Source of the DNA: Algoriphagus aquaeductus | GTDB lineage: Bacteria > Bacteroidota > Bacteroidia > Cytophagales > Cyclobacteriaceae | Direction: 5' to 3' | Length of the DNA: 64,000 nt | Assembly: GCF_003253485.1 (NCBI RefSeq) | Contig: NZ_QKTX01000002.1 | Location: 248,001 to 312,000 of the forward strand | In this document: positions 27,943-35,451 of the stretch, in pieces | Position numbering within the stretch: the first letter of the stretch is position 1 | Layout: every line of letters starts with the position of its first letter | Program-made: the position numbers and the translations under genes | Notes under the pieces: model-generated | Told to the model about the DNA's origin: nothing | The model's database searches: none | The model's input: only the letters and a program-made list of their open reading frames with translations

Positions 27943-28192
27943 CTTTGAAAACACCTGCCTGATACTCTATTTGTATGGAAATGAATCTTTGTATATTCTT
28001 TATCAATAAATTCATAAAGAACTTTTTATACAGAATCAACCAAAAGCTTCACATCCCCGAGAGGAGGCAAAACGCTTCAATAATGCCCGAGGGACATTCA
28101 TCCCGACTTTGGGCCGGGAAAAGATGCCGATCATGTCCCGATTACTCGGGACCAGCACCCACGAATCAATACCTTAGGCAGGTGTTTCAAAG
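27943..28192 (-). ncRNA. Retron msr-msd non-coding RNA
   Basis: The ends are the complementary a1 and a2 repeats: on the plus strand AGGCAGGTGTTTCAAAG (28176-28192) and CTTTGAAAACACCTGCCT (27943-27960), 17 bp with one bulged base. Inside, in RNA order, there is a 7-bp hairpin with GTAA loop (28135-28152), a second 7-bp hairpin (28101-28119), a small one (28084-28096), and an msd-like long stem (27990-28032) made of 8 bp plus 6 bp, with a 10-nt loop and a one-sided bulge. A G shortly after a1 (28172 or 28173) is a candidate branch point. The RT gene begins 17 nt downstream. Exact 5' and msDNA ends are not determinable by eye. Confidence 0.85.
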
Positions 28193-28200
28193 AACTAATG

Positions 28201-28210
28201 ATGCAAAGTA
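28201..28210 (-). promoter_or_regulatory. Retron ncRNA promoter -7 box
   Basis: On the minus strand TACTTTG/CTTTGCAT (28201-28210) resembles the Bacteroidota -7 element TAnnTTTG. The implied start, near 28200, is a few nt before the a1 repeat. The same CTTTGCAT box, at identical distance from the palindrome, precedes the helicase. Confidence 0.55.
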
Positions 28211-28220
28211 ATAAATCTGC

Positions 28221-28239
28221 TGTGCAGTAGACCTGCACC
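28221..28239 (-). promoter_or_regulatory. Putative WYL operator, retron
   Basis: TGTGCAGTAGACCTGCACC: a TGTGCA-N7-TGCAC palindrome, 12 nt upstream of the retron CTTTGCAT box, where it would cover the -33 region. Copies occur at 24867-24885 and 28465-28483. Confidence 0.65.
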
Positions 28240-28241
28240 TA

Positions 28242-28442
28242 TCAAAATAGTAGAGAAATACGTGTGATTTGTTTCCCTCCTCTGCATTTAAAGCAGATAC
28301 CGCCTTCCACATGGTTGAATTGAGGAAGATGTCCGGTTCCGCCGCAACGGTCACAAGGAACTGATTTAGTCAGGGATTTGGGATTATTCACTTGATCTCT
28401 TCCAAGCATTTGGAGTTCAGTTTTTCTGCAGGTCTTTTCCAT
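28242..28442 (-). CDS. Small double-CxxC zinc-finger protein
   Basis: 66 residues, or 55 if started at the internal ATG at 28409. CDRCGGTGHLP and CFKCRGG give two CxxC(x)G knuckles like the DnaJ central zinc domain, so a single structural Zn site is likely. Such small proteins are often nucleic-acid or protein adaptors; no function is assigned. The gene lies between a WYL operator (28465-28483, 12 nt before an ATTTGTAC box) and the retron promoter, on the retron strand. The first ATG shares bases with an ATG of the divergent frame, and the -7 box leaves almost no leader before it, so the 28409 start deserves consideration. Confidence 0.55.
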   Translation of the reverse strand: MEKTCRKTELQMLGRDQVNNPKSLTKSVPCDRCGGTGHLPQFNHVEGGICFKCRGGKQITRISLLF

Positions 28443-28464
28443 GAGTACAAATTACAGTACCTTG

Positions 28465-28483
28465 TGTGCAGTACATCTGCACA
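28465..28483. promoter_or_regulatory. Putative WYL operator, zinc protein/WYL regulator
   Basis: TGTGCAGTACATCTGCACA, the most symmetric of the three copies. On the minus strand, 12 nt further, lies ATTTGTAC (28445-28452), the counterpart of CTTTGCAT at the other two. On the plus strand it ends 5 bp before the preferred WYL gene start, suggesting autoregulation. Confidence 0.65.
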
Positions 28484-28488
28484 GCAAA

Positions 28489-29493
28489 ATGGGAATTACA
28501 AAACATGCGCTAATTCGGTATCAGGCATTAGATAAATGCTTCAGAAATCCAGGCCGAATGTATTTTTGGGAGGATTTGCTGGAGGAATGCAATAAGGCAT
28601 TGTCAGAGTTTGACCCAGAAAGTGAGGGAATACAAAGGAGGCAACTTTACTATGATATCAAATTCATGGAAAGCGAGCAGGGCTGGGCTATCCCCCTTGG
28701 AAGATATCCCTTTGATAGAAAACTTTTCTACCGATACGAAGACTTATCTTTTTCGATTAACAATCAGCCGTTGAATAATATGGAGGCGGAACAAATAAAG
28801 TCCGCACTTCAAATTTTCTCCCGATTTTCCGGAACTCCTCAGTTTGAATGGGTGAATGAGATGATCCCGAGGCTTGAATCCAAATTTGGATTAGTTGATA
28901 GAAAAAAGGAAGTCATCAGCTTTCAATCCAACTTTGATCTCAAAGGGCTTCATTTTATTGCTCCGATTTTTAACGCGATTATCAACGAAAGAGTCCTGAT
29001 TATCAGCTATAGAGACTTTAAAAGTCAAGAATCCTATAAGTTGACTTTCCATCCTTACTATCTTAAGCAGTATAATGAGCGCTGGTTTGCATTTGGACTT
29101 AATGCTGATAAGGAGATTTCAAATTGGAACCTTGCGCTAGATCGAATTGAGGCACTTTCCGAAACAAACTTGAAGTATGAAAAGTCCGAAAGGGATTGGG
29201 ATGAGTATTTTTTTGATATCATTGGAGTCACTCGGCCGGAAGGTATAAGTCTTGAGAAAATTGCTCTTTTATTTTCTTCTGATGTCGCTCCCTATGTGAT
29301 TACAAAACCTCTTCATCCCACACAAAAACACAGGCAACTACCAGAAGGCCTTGAGGTTGTGATTGAGGTGATTCCCAATTTTGAGTTGGAAAGATTGATT
29401 ATTTCTTTTGGTGACCAGGTTAAAGTGATTTCACCGGAAAGTCTTAGAAAGAAAATTTCTCAGCAATTAATCGCAGCCGCCAATCAATATTGA
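28489..29493 (+). CDS. WYL-domain transcriptional regulator
   Basis: 334 residues from the ATG at 28489 (MGITKHALIRYQALDKCF), which matches the usual start of Bacteroidota WYL regulators; the ATG at 28441 would place the operator inside the gene. It has an N-terminal winged HTH (about 1-80; RRQLYYDIKFMES as recognition region), a WYL domain (about 155-240; VLIISYRDF, LTFHPYYLKQYNERWFAFGL), and a C-terminal WCX-like segment (about 250-330). WYL regulators such as CapW and BrxR control phage-defence operons through palindromic operators. It is divergent from the zinc protein/retron strand. It probably binds TGTGCA-N7-TGCACN sites; the ligand is unknown. Confidence 0.88.
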   Translation: MGITKHALIRYQALDKCFRNPGRMYFWEDLLEECNKALSEFDPESEGIQRRQLYYDIKFMESEQGWAIPLGRYPFDRKLFYRYEDLSFSINNQPLNNMEAEQIKSALQIFSRFSGTPQFEWVNEMIPRLESKFGLVDRKKEVISFQSNFDLKGLHFIAPIFNAIINERVLIISYRDFKSQESYKLTFHPYYLKQYNERWFAFGLNADKEISNWNLALDRIEALSETNLKYEKSERDWDEYFFDIIGVTRPEGISLEKIALLFSSDVAPYVITKPLHPTQKHRQLPEGLEVVIEVIPNFELERLIISFGDQVKVISPESLRKKISQQLIAAANQY

Positions 29494-29522
29494 AGCTAAC
29501 TTCAGATATTTTGCTATTGAAC

Positions 29523-30338
29523 TTACTTCATTGGCGGTGGTGGGGTCTTCTTTCTTTTTAGCAACCAAACCAACAATCCGCCAAAAATCAGGACGAAGGG
29601 CCAAAGATTGAGCACGAAAATAAAGAACCACTGGAGATTGGTCCATCCATTTTTCAGGCTGTCGATGGCTTTGCCGAAAAAGCCAAATTCTTTATCCTTT
29701 TCCACAAAAAAAGACACATTCAAGGTGCTCAGTGAAACCCGGTTGCTGAGGTAATTGAGCCGACCTTGCATGGATTCGATCTCTCCCCGGACATTGGCGA
29801 GTTCCCGCTCCAGTCCAAGAATTTCCTGCACATTTTTGGCTTGTTTGAGCAGCTCGGTGTAGCGGTTTTCGAGTTCTTTTTTGGTCTTGAGCCGGGCTTC
29901 TACATCGATAAATTGCTCGGTGACGTCTTCGCTTCGGATGTTCGAATTTTCGATTCGGACCGCATGGGATTGAATTTTTTCCAGCAAAGGATCCAACTGA
30001 TCGGAGGGAATGCGGATGGTCAGGCGTTTTTCTGTGCGCTCTCCGTAGCTGTTTTCCGATTCGTTGGAGATAAAGCCTTTGGCTGCTTTGACTTCCGCTT
30101 TGAGAAAAGCATCGGTTTCTTGTATGTCCTTGCATTCAAAATAGATATCGCCCTCGCGGATGATTTTTCGCTCGGTAAATTCTGCCGTAGGGGCGGGTTG
30201 TTCAGTGGCCGGAGCCTCTGCCAATCTCTGATAGGATTCCGCTGAATCCGATACTGGCAGGTTCACAGAATCCTGAGTTCCGCATGCAGCTACAATAAAG
30301 CCGAACAGAATGGGAAGTTTGAGCAAGAAAAGCTTCAT
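29523..30338 (-). CDS. DUF4349 lipoprotein with C-terminal membrane anchor
   Basis: 271 residues. MKLFLLKLPILFGFIVAAC is a lipoprotein signal. The DUF4349 domain runs from about 55 to 225: IIREGDIYFECKDI, then GFISNESENSYG, LTIRIPSDQLDPLLEKI, and a long coiled coil (TKKELENRYTELLKQAKNVQ). The C terminus has a membrane helix (about 240-262) and a basic tail KRKKTPPPP. An envelope protein of unknown function, sometimes found with anti-sigma or stress genes. Convergent with the WYL gene, 30 bp apart. Confidence 0.88.
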   Translation of the reverse strand: MKLFLLKLPILFGFIVAACGTQDSVNLPVSDSAESYQRLAEAPATEQPAPTAEFTERKIIREGDIYFECKDIQETDAFLKAEVKAAKGFISNESENSYGERTEKRLTIRIPSDQLDPLLEKIQSHAVRIENSNIRSEDVTEQFIDVEARLKTKKELENRYTELLKQAKNVQEILGLERELANVRGEIESMQGRLNYLSNRVSLSTLNVSFFVEKDKEFGFFGKAIDSLKNGWTNLQWFFIFVLNLWPFVLIFGGLLVWLLKRKKTPPPPMK

Positions 30339-30411
30339 AAAATGAGGGTTTTAATCCAGGTAAAAACGGGAAGATCAGACTTTTCGCTGCAATGGATAGA
30401 AAATTTAACAC

Positions 30412-31164
30412 CTACCGATCTAGCCAATTTTTCAGCTCCGTTACTTTTTCCCGACTGACCAAAATATCCGAGTCTGTACAGTTTCGAAGGAAAACTTTCA
30501 ATCGGCTATTGGAGTAGGTCAGCACTTCCTCGATGGCATCCACATGGCTTAGATATTTCCGATTAAGGCGAAAGAATATCGAAGGGTCCACTTGAGATTC
30601 GACTTGCTCCAGTGTGGAGTCGAGGACATACTTTTTGCCTGTATGAGTTTGGATAAAGGTAACCCGCTCCTCACTGAAGAAAAACGCGATTTCCTCCATG
30701 GGAACGCTTTGGATTTTTTCTCCAAAACGAACCAAAAACCGGCTTTTGTACGATTTTGCCTGAGGCTGGATCAGGGATTTTAGCAGGTTTAAATCCAAGC
30801 TAGGTTGAATGCTTCGAGACCTGAATTTTTCCATAGCCCTTTCCAAATCTTTTGGATCGATGGGCTTAAGGAGGTAATCTATTGCATTGACTTGGAAGGC
30901 CCGAATGGCGTATTGATCAAATGCAGTGGTGAAAACAACCGGGCTCGAAACGTTTACTTTTTCAAAAATCTCAAAGCTGATCCCGTCAGCCAACTGGATA
31001 TCACAGAAAATAAGGTCGGGAGTAGCGTTTTCCTCGAACCATCGGACTGCACGACTGACCGTATCCAGATTTCCGATCAACTCGGCCTCAGGAAAATGCA
31101 CCTGTAGCAATTTGCCCAGTCGGTTGGCGGCAGGTTTTTCGTCTTCGATAATCAGAATCCTCAT
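30412..31164 (-). CDS. LytTR-family response regulator
   Basis: 250 residues: receiver domain (1-120) with acidic pocket at E7/D8, phospho-acceptor D55 (FCDIQLADG) and K100 (LLKPID), then a LytTR DNA-binding domain (about 145-250; SRFLVRFGEKIQSVPMEEI, FFRLNRKYLSHVDAI). It overlaps the sensor kinase gene by 4 bp (ATGA-type coupling), so the two form a pair. The likely target is the direct repeat at 35271-35302 upstream of the TonB receptor gene that heads this run; that link is inferred from repeat geometry. Confidence 0.92.
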   Translation of the reverse strand: MRILIIEDEKPAANRLGKLLQVHFPEAELIGNLDTVSRAVRWFEENATPDLIFCDIQLADGISFEIFEKVNVSSPVVFTTAFDQYAIRAFQVNAIDYLLKPIDPKDLERAMEKFRSRSIQPSLDLNLLKSLIQPQAKSYKSRFLVRFGEKIQSVPMEEIAFFFSEERVTFIQTHTGKKYVLDSTLEQVESQVDPSIFFRLNRKYLSHVDAIEEVLTYSNSRLKVFLRNCTDSDILVSREKVTELKNWLDR

Positions 31165-32231
31165 GAGTTGACCTTTAAGAGTGGAAGTTTGACCAAAAAT
31201 TCATGTTCCGTCTGGAAGATTTCCGGAATCCGATCACTCAAAATTCGGTAGCGCGATCGGATATTTTCCAGACCCACACCCGTGGAGGGTTCATTTTGAC
31301 TGGTTTTGGGTTGAAAGGTGTTGCTTACCCAAAGCTCCTCGCCTTTTTGGAGAATGGAAATGAAGAGCGCATTTTCCTGAGAAGCAATGTTGTGCTTGAT
31401 GGCATTTTCGAGCAAAAGCTGAAGAGAAAGCGGAGGCAAATAACAGCCTTTGCAATCCGGGACCTCTACCTTGAAGTTGAGATTTTCTTCAAATCGGATC
31501 TTTTGAAGCTCGAGGTAGTTCTGGGCAAATTCCAATTCCCGATCCAATCCCACTAACTCTTCCTGCTGCACATCGAGGACGTAGCGGTAGATTTTGCTCA
31601 GTTTCTGAATGAAAGCTGCTGATCGGTCTGCATCCTCATAGACTAGATTGGAAAGGGCATTGAGCGAATTGAAGAGGAAGTGGGGATTGAGCTGGTCTTT
31701 GAGGCTTTGGTACTGGCTGGCGAGCTTTTCGGAGCGAAGTTGCTCAGCTTCGATGGCGGACTTGCGCCATTCCATCAACCAAGACCGAGAGGTGAAAATG
31801 GCCATGAATACCAAGGCAATCGTCATCGGGGTAAAGGTGAACTTCAATATTCCTTGCCAAGGGATTTGATCTTCGGGAAATTTCCACTCGATCCAAGCAT
31901 ATAAAAACACGATGATAAAGCTCGCCACAAAAGCATAAACCATATAGGTGGAGACGGTCGCGAAAAGTCTTTTTACCGGCTCGTGAACCCAAGAGACTCT
32001 CGAATCCCAAAATTCTTCTACCCGACTTCCCCCATAGCTCAAAGCCATCGATACACAAAAGGAAAAAATAAAATCAGGTAATAAGCCGATCAAATCCTCC
32101 CAGCTGAAAAAACAAATGGGGCAAAAAATCACCTGAAGGATCAAGGCTATTGCCAGATTGATCAACAGAAATTTCTTGAGGTCTCTCCAAATGTCTTTTT
32201 CGTTTTGGCAGTCTGTGGCGGATTGGGTCAT
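31161..32231 (-). CDS. LytS/YehU-type sensor histidine kinase
   Basis: 356 residues: four hydrophobic segments (about 22-150), a coiled linker, then the His_kinase domain with the phospho-acceptor histidine in LKDQLNPHFLFNSLNALSNL. The ATPase domain follows, with N-box LLLENAIKHNI and G-box GVGLENIRSRY. No periplasmic sensor domain is evident, so it probably senses within the membrane. Pairs with the overlapping LytTR regulator. It lies 163 bp after the TPR gene; an interspersed-repeat-like segment and a hairpin lie in that gap. Confidence 0.9.
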   Translation of the reverse strand: MTQSATDCQNEKDIWRDLKKFLLINLAIALILQVIFCPICFFSWEDLIGLLPDFIFSFCVSMALSYGGSRVEEFWDSRVSWVHEPVKRLFATVSTYMVYAFVASFIIVFLYAWIEWKFPEDQIPWQGILKFTFTPMTIALVFMAIFTSRSWLMEWRKSAIEAEQLRSEKLASQYQSLKDQLNPHFLFNSLNALSNLVYEDADRSAAFIQKLSKIYRYVLDVQQEELVGLDRELEFAQNYLELQKIRFEENLNFKVEVPDCKGCYLPPLSLQLLLENAIKHNIASQENALFISILQKGEELWVSNTFQPKTSQNEPSTGVGLENIRSRYRILSDRIPEIFQTEHEFLVKLPLLKVNS

Positions 32232-32339
32232 GGCAGGAAGTTAGGAAAAAGCTGAGGATTTCGGATTTGAGACTTCGAATGCTTCGACATACTTTGACAA
32301 GCTCAGTACAAGTACTCAGCACAAGTTTCGGATTTTCGA

Positions 32340-32367
32340 CCTCCACCGAGGTTTCTCTCAGTGGAGG
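32340..32367 (-). terminator. Hairpin between TPR and kinase genes
   Basis: CCTCCAC (32340-32346) pairs with GTGGAGG (32361-32367). It lies just after the TPR stop codon; there is no good T run, so it may stabilise mRNA or attenuate rather than terminate. Confidence 0.35.
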
Positions 32368-32394
32368 GTGTTGGTTTAGTCTTCAAATCGGGCA

Positions 32395-33039
32395 TTACTT
32401 GCACGCGCCGGCTACCTGCTCGGCTTCGCGTTTCCCCCAAGTTGGGAGAAGGTAATCTTCGGTCACTTTTGCTTCTTCTTTGGCAAAGAGCTCCAGTCCT
32501 GTTCTGGCTAATCCACAAGCTTTTTCCGGCCCTTGACCAAAAAACTGCGCCATTCCCTGTTCCATTTGAGCCATCATGGTGACCGCTCGGGGATTTTCCC
32601 GATCCAAGGCAATCGCTTTTCCAAACAACTGCATGGCTTGACCGCTGAGTTCCTGACCTCTGCTCATGGGATCTACAGAAAGCTTTCCCATGGTGATAAA
32701 ACCCTGCAATGCGGTGATTTCTGAATGGTTGGGAGCTATTTTCTCGGCTTTTTTTGCCAGTTCCATGGCTTGATCGAAGTATTGATCCTTATTGACCTCA
32801 AAGCGAAAAGCAGCAATGGTCTTTAAATAGGCTGCATAATACAACGGAAGCCATTCGGTGTTTTTCACCTCTGCAATTCTCAGGAATCCGTTGGCCACGG
32901 CTTGAGATTGTTCCGGATTTTGAATGGTTTTCATGGCTTGAATCTGTTTTTTCATGGCCGATTCGTAGGCAGGATCATTGGCAAAAGCGGAAAAAACGAA
33001 GGCAAATGCCAAGGCAAGGGTAAAAAGAGACTTTTTCAT
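32395..33039 (-). CDS. Periplasmic TPR-like protein
   Basis: 214 residues with a signal peptide (MKKSLFTLALAFAFVFSAFA). The mature part is helical, with TPR-like pairs: YFDQAMELAKKAEKIAPNHSE and AMQLFGKAIALDRENPRAVTMM. Two cysteines near the C terminus (EKACGLA and VAGACK) could form a disulfide. It starts 13 bp after the TonB receptor stop, so they are cotranscribed and it may assist the receptor. I know of no specific family name. Confidence 0.75.
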   Translation of the reverse strand: MKKSLFTLALAFAFVFSAFANDPAYESAMKKQIQAMKTIQNPEQSQAVANGFLRIAEVKNTEWLPLYYAAYLKTIAAFRFEVNKDQYFDQAMELAKKAEKIAPNHSEITALQGFITMGKLSVDPMSRGQELSGQAMQLFGKAIALDRENPRAVTMMAQMEQGMAQFFGQGPEKACGLARTGLELFAKEEAKVTEDYLLPTWGKREAEQVAGACK

Positions 33040-33052
33040 GGTGTTGTAAGAT

Positions 33053-35212
33053 TTAGAGGTTGTTTAAATTATTTGCGTTTTTGTCTTTAGAAATGGTGAA
33101 GAAAATTCCGAGGAAAAGGAATCGTGGAGCTCCTTGGCCTAAGGGTATGGATTCAAATCTTCCTTGTTCATTAGGCGCTTGGGCAAACTGGTAGCCGAAG
33201 ATGTTTTGGTGGCCGGTGACATTGGTGACGGCTCCATGAATGATCAGATTGGGTCGGGGCAGATAGCTCCAACTGAGGCTGAGGTTTTGGAAGGAACCGG
33301 TTTTGGAGTTCATTTCACCGGGCTGATTCGGGTCAGTATAGCTCAGACCGTCATTGAATGACCAAGACAGGCCCAGCTGTGATTTCAGATTGGGCACAAA
33401 GTGCTTGACCACCACGCTGAGGTTATGCTTAGGCGCAAAGTCAGGTTGGACCTGTCCGGTGTATTGGAAATAGCTGCGCTTGCTGTACACAAAGCTGTAG
33501 GTGATCCAGTAGTCGGTGTTTTTCAGACTTTCGCGGTCGCGAAAAAAGACATCAAATCCACGGGCAAAACCCTCGCCTTCATTTCGGACATTTTGTGGGT
33601 TTTGGAGATTTTCCTCAAATCGGACCAATTGATCGTATGACTTGTGAAAGGCTTCTGCCCGGAAGGTTTTCCCCTCTTTTTGGTAGAGGTAGTTCAGGAG
33701 CAAATGCTTGGATTCGGTGTTTTTCAGGTTCGGATTCAACACTCTGAATCTTTCTTCGGGTAGTTGATGAAATCTTCCAGCGGCAAGCGAAAGTGTTCCG
33801 TTTTCGGAGATTTTGTAGGCCAGAGAAGTGCGGGGATCGAGCCATTTTTCATTCGCAAGGGTAGAAACTCCCGCTCGCAATCCGGATCTCAGCACCAATT
33901 TTCGGCTGAGATACCAGTCCCATTCGGTGAAGAGATATCCTTGATTTTCTTCGAAAGTCCGTTCCAGATTTTCTTTGGTCAGGACTTCAGAATATTCGTT
34001 TCGGAAGTATTCTACCCCGTTTTTTACCGAAAGGCGATCGGAAAAATCATAGCCTGCCGTCCATTTGGCATGAGTGAGTTGACTTTTTCGCTCTAAGTCT
34101 AAGCCCCCGAGACTCAGGACGTCTTTGTTTTGAGAGTAAGAAATCCCCCCAAAAAGTGACCATCCGTTTTCATAGCCGTTTCTCCAGTTGGTTTGGGCGT
34201 ACGAATAGGTGTTTTTCAGGTGGATGAGCATCCCCCGTGAAGATTCACCGGGTTGGGGTTGCCAGAGTTGCATTCCACCTGCCTCAGTACGTGCGAGCAC
34301 TTTCCAAAGGCCCCCTTTGGCCGTTTTCTGCTGGGCAGCCAATTCTAAATCCCTTCCAAAAGGAGCTCTTTCCCAATCGAAATCCTGCTTGATGATCGCC
34401 TGATAGGGTTTGAGATCAAAAATATTTCCGCTTATGGTGATACTTCGTTTGTCATTAGCCAAGGTGTGGGAATAGCCTCCTCCCACCGACATGATGGACA
34501 GGTCGCCTTGGTTTCGCTTGGCTAGATCCTTTGTGTTTAGGGCTAATGCCGAAGAGAGTGCCTGCCCGAATTCTGCTGAATAGCCACCGGTGGAAAAGAA
34601 GGTTCCTTTGAATAAGTTGGGATTGAAGCGGGTGCGGGTGGGTACATTTCCAGCCGTGGTGCCATAAGCATTTCCCACGCGAAGACCATCGATGAATATG
34701 CCGACCTCGCTCGCATCTCCACCGCGGACAAAAAGGCGGCCGTCATTGCCCACGGTAGAGGTACCGGGCAAGGTCTGGAATGCTCCCACTATATCACCCA
34801 TTGCGGAGGGAGTGGTCACAATATCGATCGGACGAAGGATCACGGATTTTTTCTCATCCGAGGCTTCCATAGCTCCTGCGGAAATGGTGACGGTATTCAG
34901 TTCGTTGAATTCTTCTTTAAGAATAAGAGAAGGGATTTCCAAGGTTTTTGCAGAAAGTTCAACCACCACCTCTTGGGATTTAAAACCCAACATACTGAAG
35001 GCTAGGAGCTGTGTACCCGATTCGGTGGTTTCGAATTGGAAGGAACCGTTTTGGTCTGTACTTGCTCCGTCAAAAGTTCCTTTGAGAAAAACATTGACGC
35101 CCGGAAGGGGCTGGTTTTTTTCGTCCAGGACTTTTCCGGAAAGGATGGTCTGGGCAAATCCAAGGTTTTGGATCCAGAGGAAGAGAATCAAAAAAGAGAA
35201 TATCGACTTCAT
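33053..35212 (-). CDS. TonB-dependent outer-membrane receptor
   Basis: 719 residues: signal peptide (MKSIFSFLILFLWIQNLGFA), CarboxypepD_reg-like domain (about 22-105; GKVLDEKNQPLPGVNVFLKG), plug domain (about 120-230; MGDIVGAFQTLPGTS, DGRLFVRGGDASEVGIFIDG), and a 22-strand-type barrel to the C terminus. It is short for the SusC type and lacks a SusD partner, so more like a metal or cofactor receptor. Substrate unknown. Heads a run TonB-TPR-LytS-LytTR. Upstream, two 11-bp direct repeats with a 21-bp period fit a LytTR-type binding site. Confidence 0.92.
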   Translation of the reverse strand: MKSIFSFLILFLWIQNLGFAQTILSGKVLDEKNQPLPGVNVFLKGTFDGASTDQNGSFQFETTESGTQLLAFSMLGFKSQEVVVELSAKTLEIPSLILKEEFNELNTVTISAGAMEASDEKKSVILRPIDIVTTPSAMGDIVGAFQTLPGTSTVGNDGRLFVRGGDASEVGIFIDGLRVGNAYGTTAGNVPTRTRFNPNLFKGTFFSTGGYSAEFGQALSSALALNTKDLAKRNQGDLSIMSVGGGYSHTLANDKRSITISGNIFDLKPYQAIIKQDFDWERAPFGRDLELAAQQKTAKGGLWKVLARTEAGGMQLWQPQPGESSRGMLIHLKNTYSYAQTNWRNGYENGWSLFGGISYSQNKDVLSLGGLDLERKSQLTHAKWTAGYDFSDRLSVKNGVEYFRNEYSEVLTKENLERTFEENQGYLFTEWDWYLSRKLVLRSGLRAGVSTLANEKWLDPRTSLAYKISENGTLSLAAGRFHQLPEERFRVLNPNLKNTESKHLLLNYLYQKEGKTFRAEAFHKSYDQLVRFEENLQNPQNVRNEGEGFARGFDVFFRDRESLKNTDYWITYSFVYSKRSYFQYTGQVQPDFAPKHNLSVVVKHFVPNLKSQLGLSWSFNDGLSYTDPNQPGEMNSKTGSFQNLSLSWSYLPRPNLIIHGAVTNVTGHQNIFGYQFAQAPNEQGRFESIPLGQGAPRFLFLGIFFTISKDKNANNLNNL

Positions 35213-35270
35213 AGTTGGCTTGTATTTGAACCAAAATTGAAGCGCTTGAACCGCTCAAAAAATCAAACCT

Positions 35271-35302
35271 GACTGAAGTGTCAAAATCCGCGACTGAAGT
35301 GT
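35271..35302 (-). promoter_or_regulatory. Putative LytTR direct-repeat site
   Basis: GACTGAAGTGT occurs at 35271-35281 and 35292-35302 (ACACTTCAGTC on the minus strand), a period of exactly 21 bp, two helical turns. LytTR regulators typically bind about 9-bp direct repeats with this spacing. It lies 58 bp upstream of the TonB receptor start, whose run includes a LytTR regulator. Confidence 0.55.
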
Positions 35303-35312
35303 GGGTTTTTAA

Positions 35313-35422
35313 ACCATTGAGAAATTAAGGGTATTAAGGAAAAAGAGTTTTGAAAATTGAATGCATCTTATTGATCCTTCTCCTCGGAAGAGAAACCCTT
35401 AATTCTCTAAATTCCTAATGGT
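35313..35422 (+). repeat. Long imperfect hairpin before GxxExxY gene
   Basis: The left arm ACCATTGAGAAATTAAGGGT (35313-35332) pairs imperfectly with the right arm at 35395-35422 (ACCCTTAATT ... AATGGT), with T and A runs outside. It is about 110 bp long, close to the size of the hairpin repeats before the GxxExxY genes at 57-58 kb but unrelated in sequence. Confidence 0.55.
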
Positions 35423-35451
35423 AAAAAAATCACCATTTTGAATAACATTTT

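Noticed and set aside
27926-28039. Amino-terminal extension of the RT frame
   Set aside because: It would translate the a2 repeat and msd stem; the ATG at 27925 gives the normal RT start.
27975-28211. Plus-strand frame of 78 codons over the retron RNA
   Set aside because: Antisense to the ncRNA; composition reflects the hairpins.
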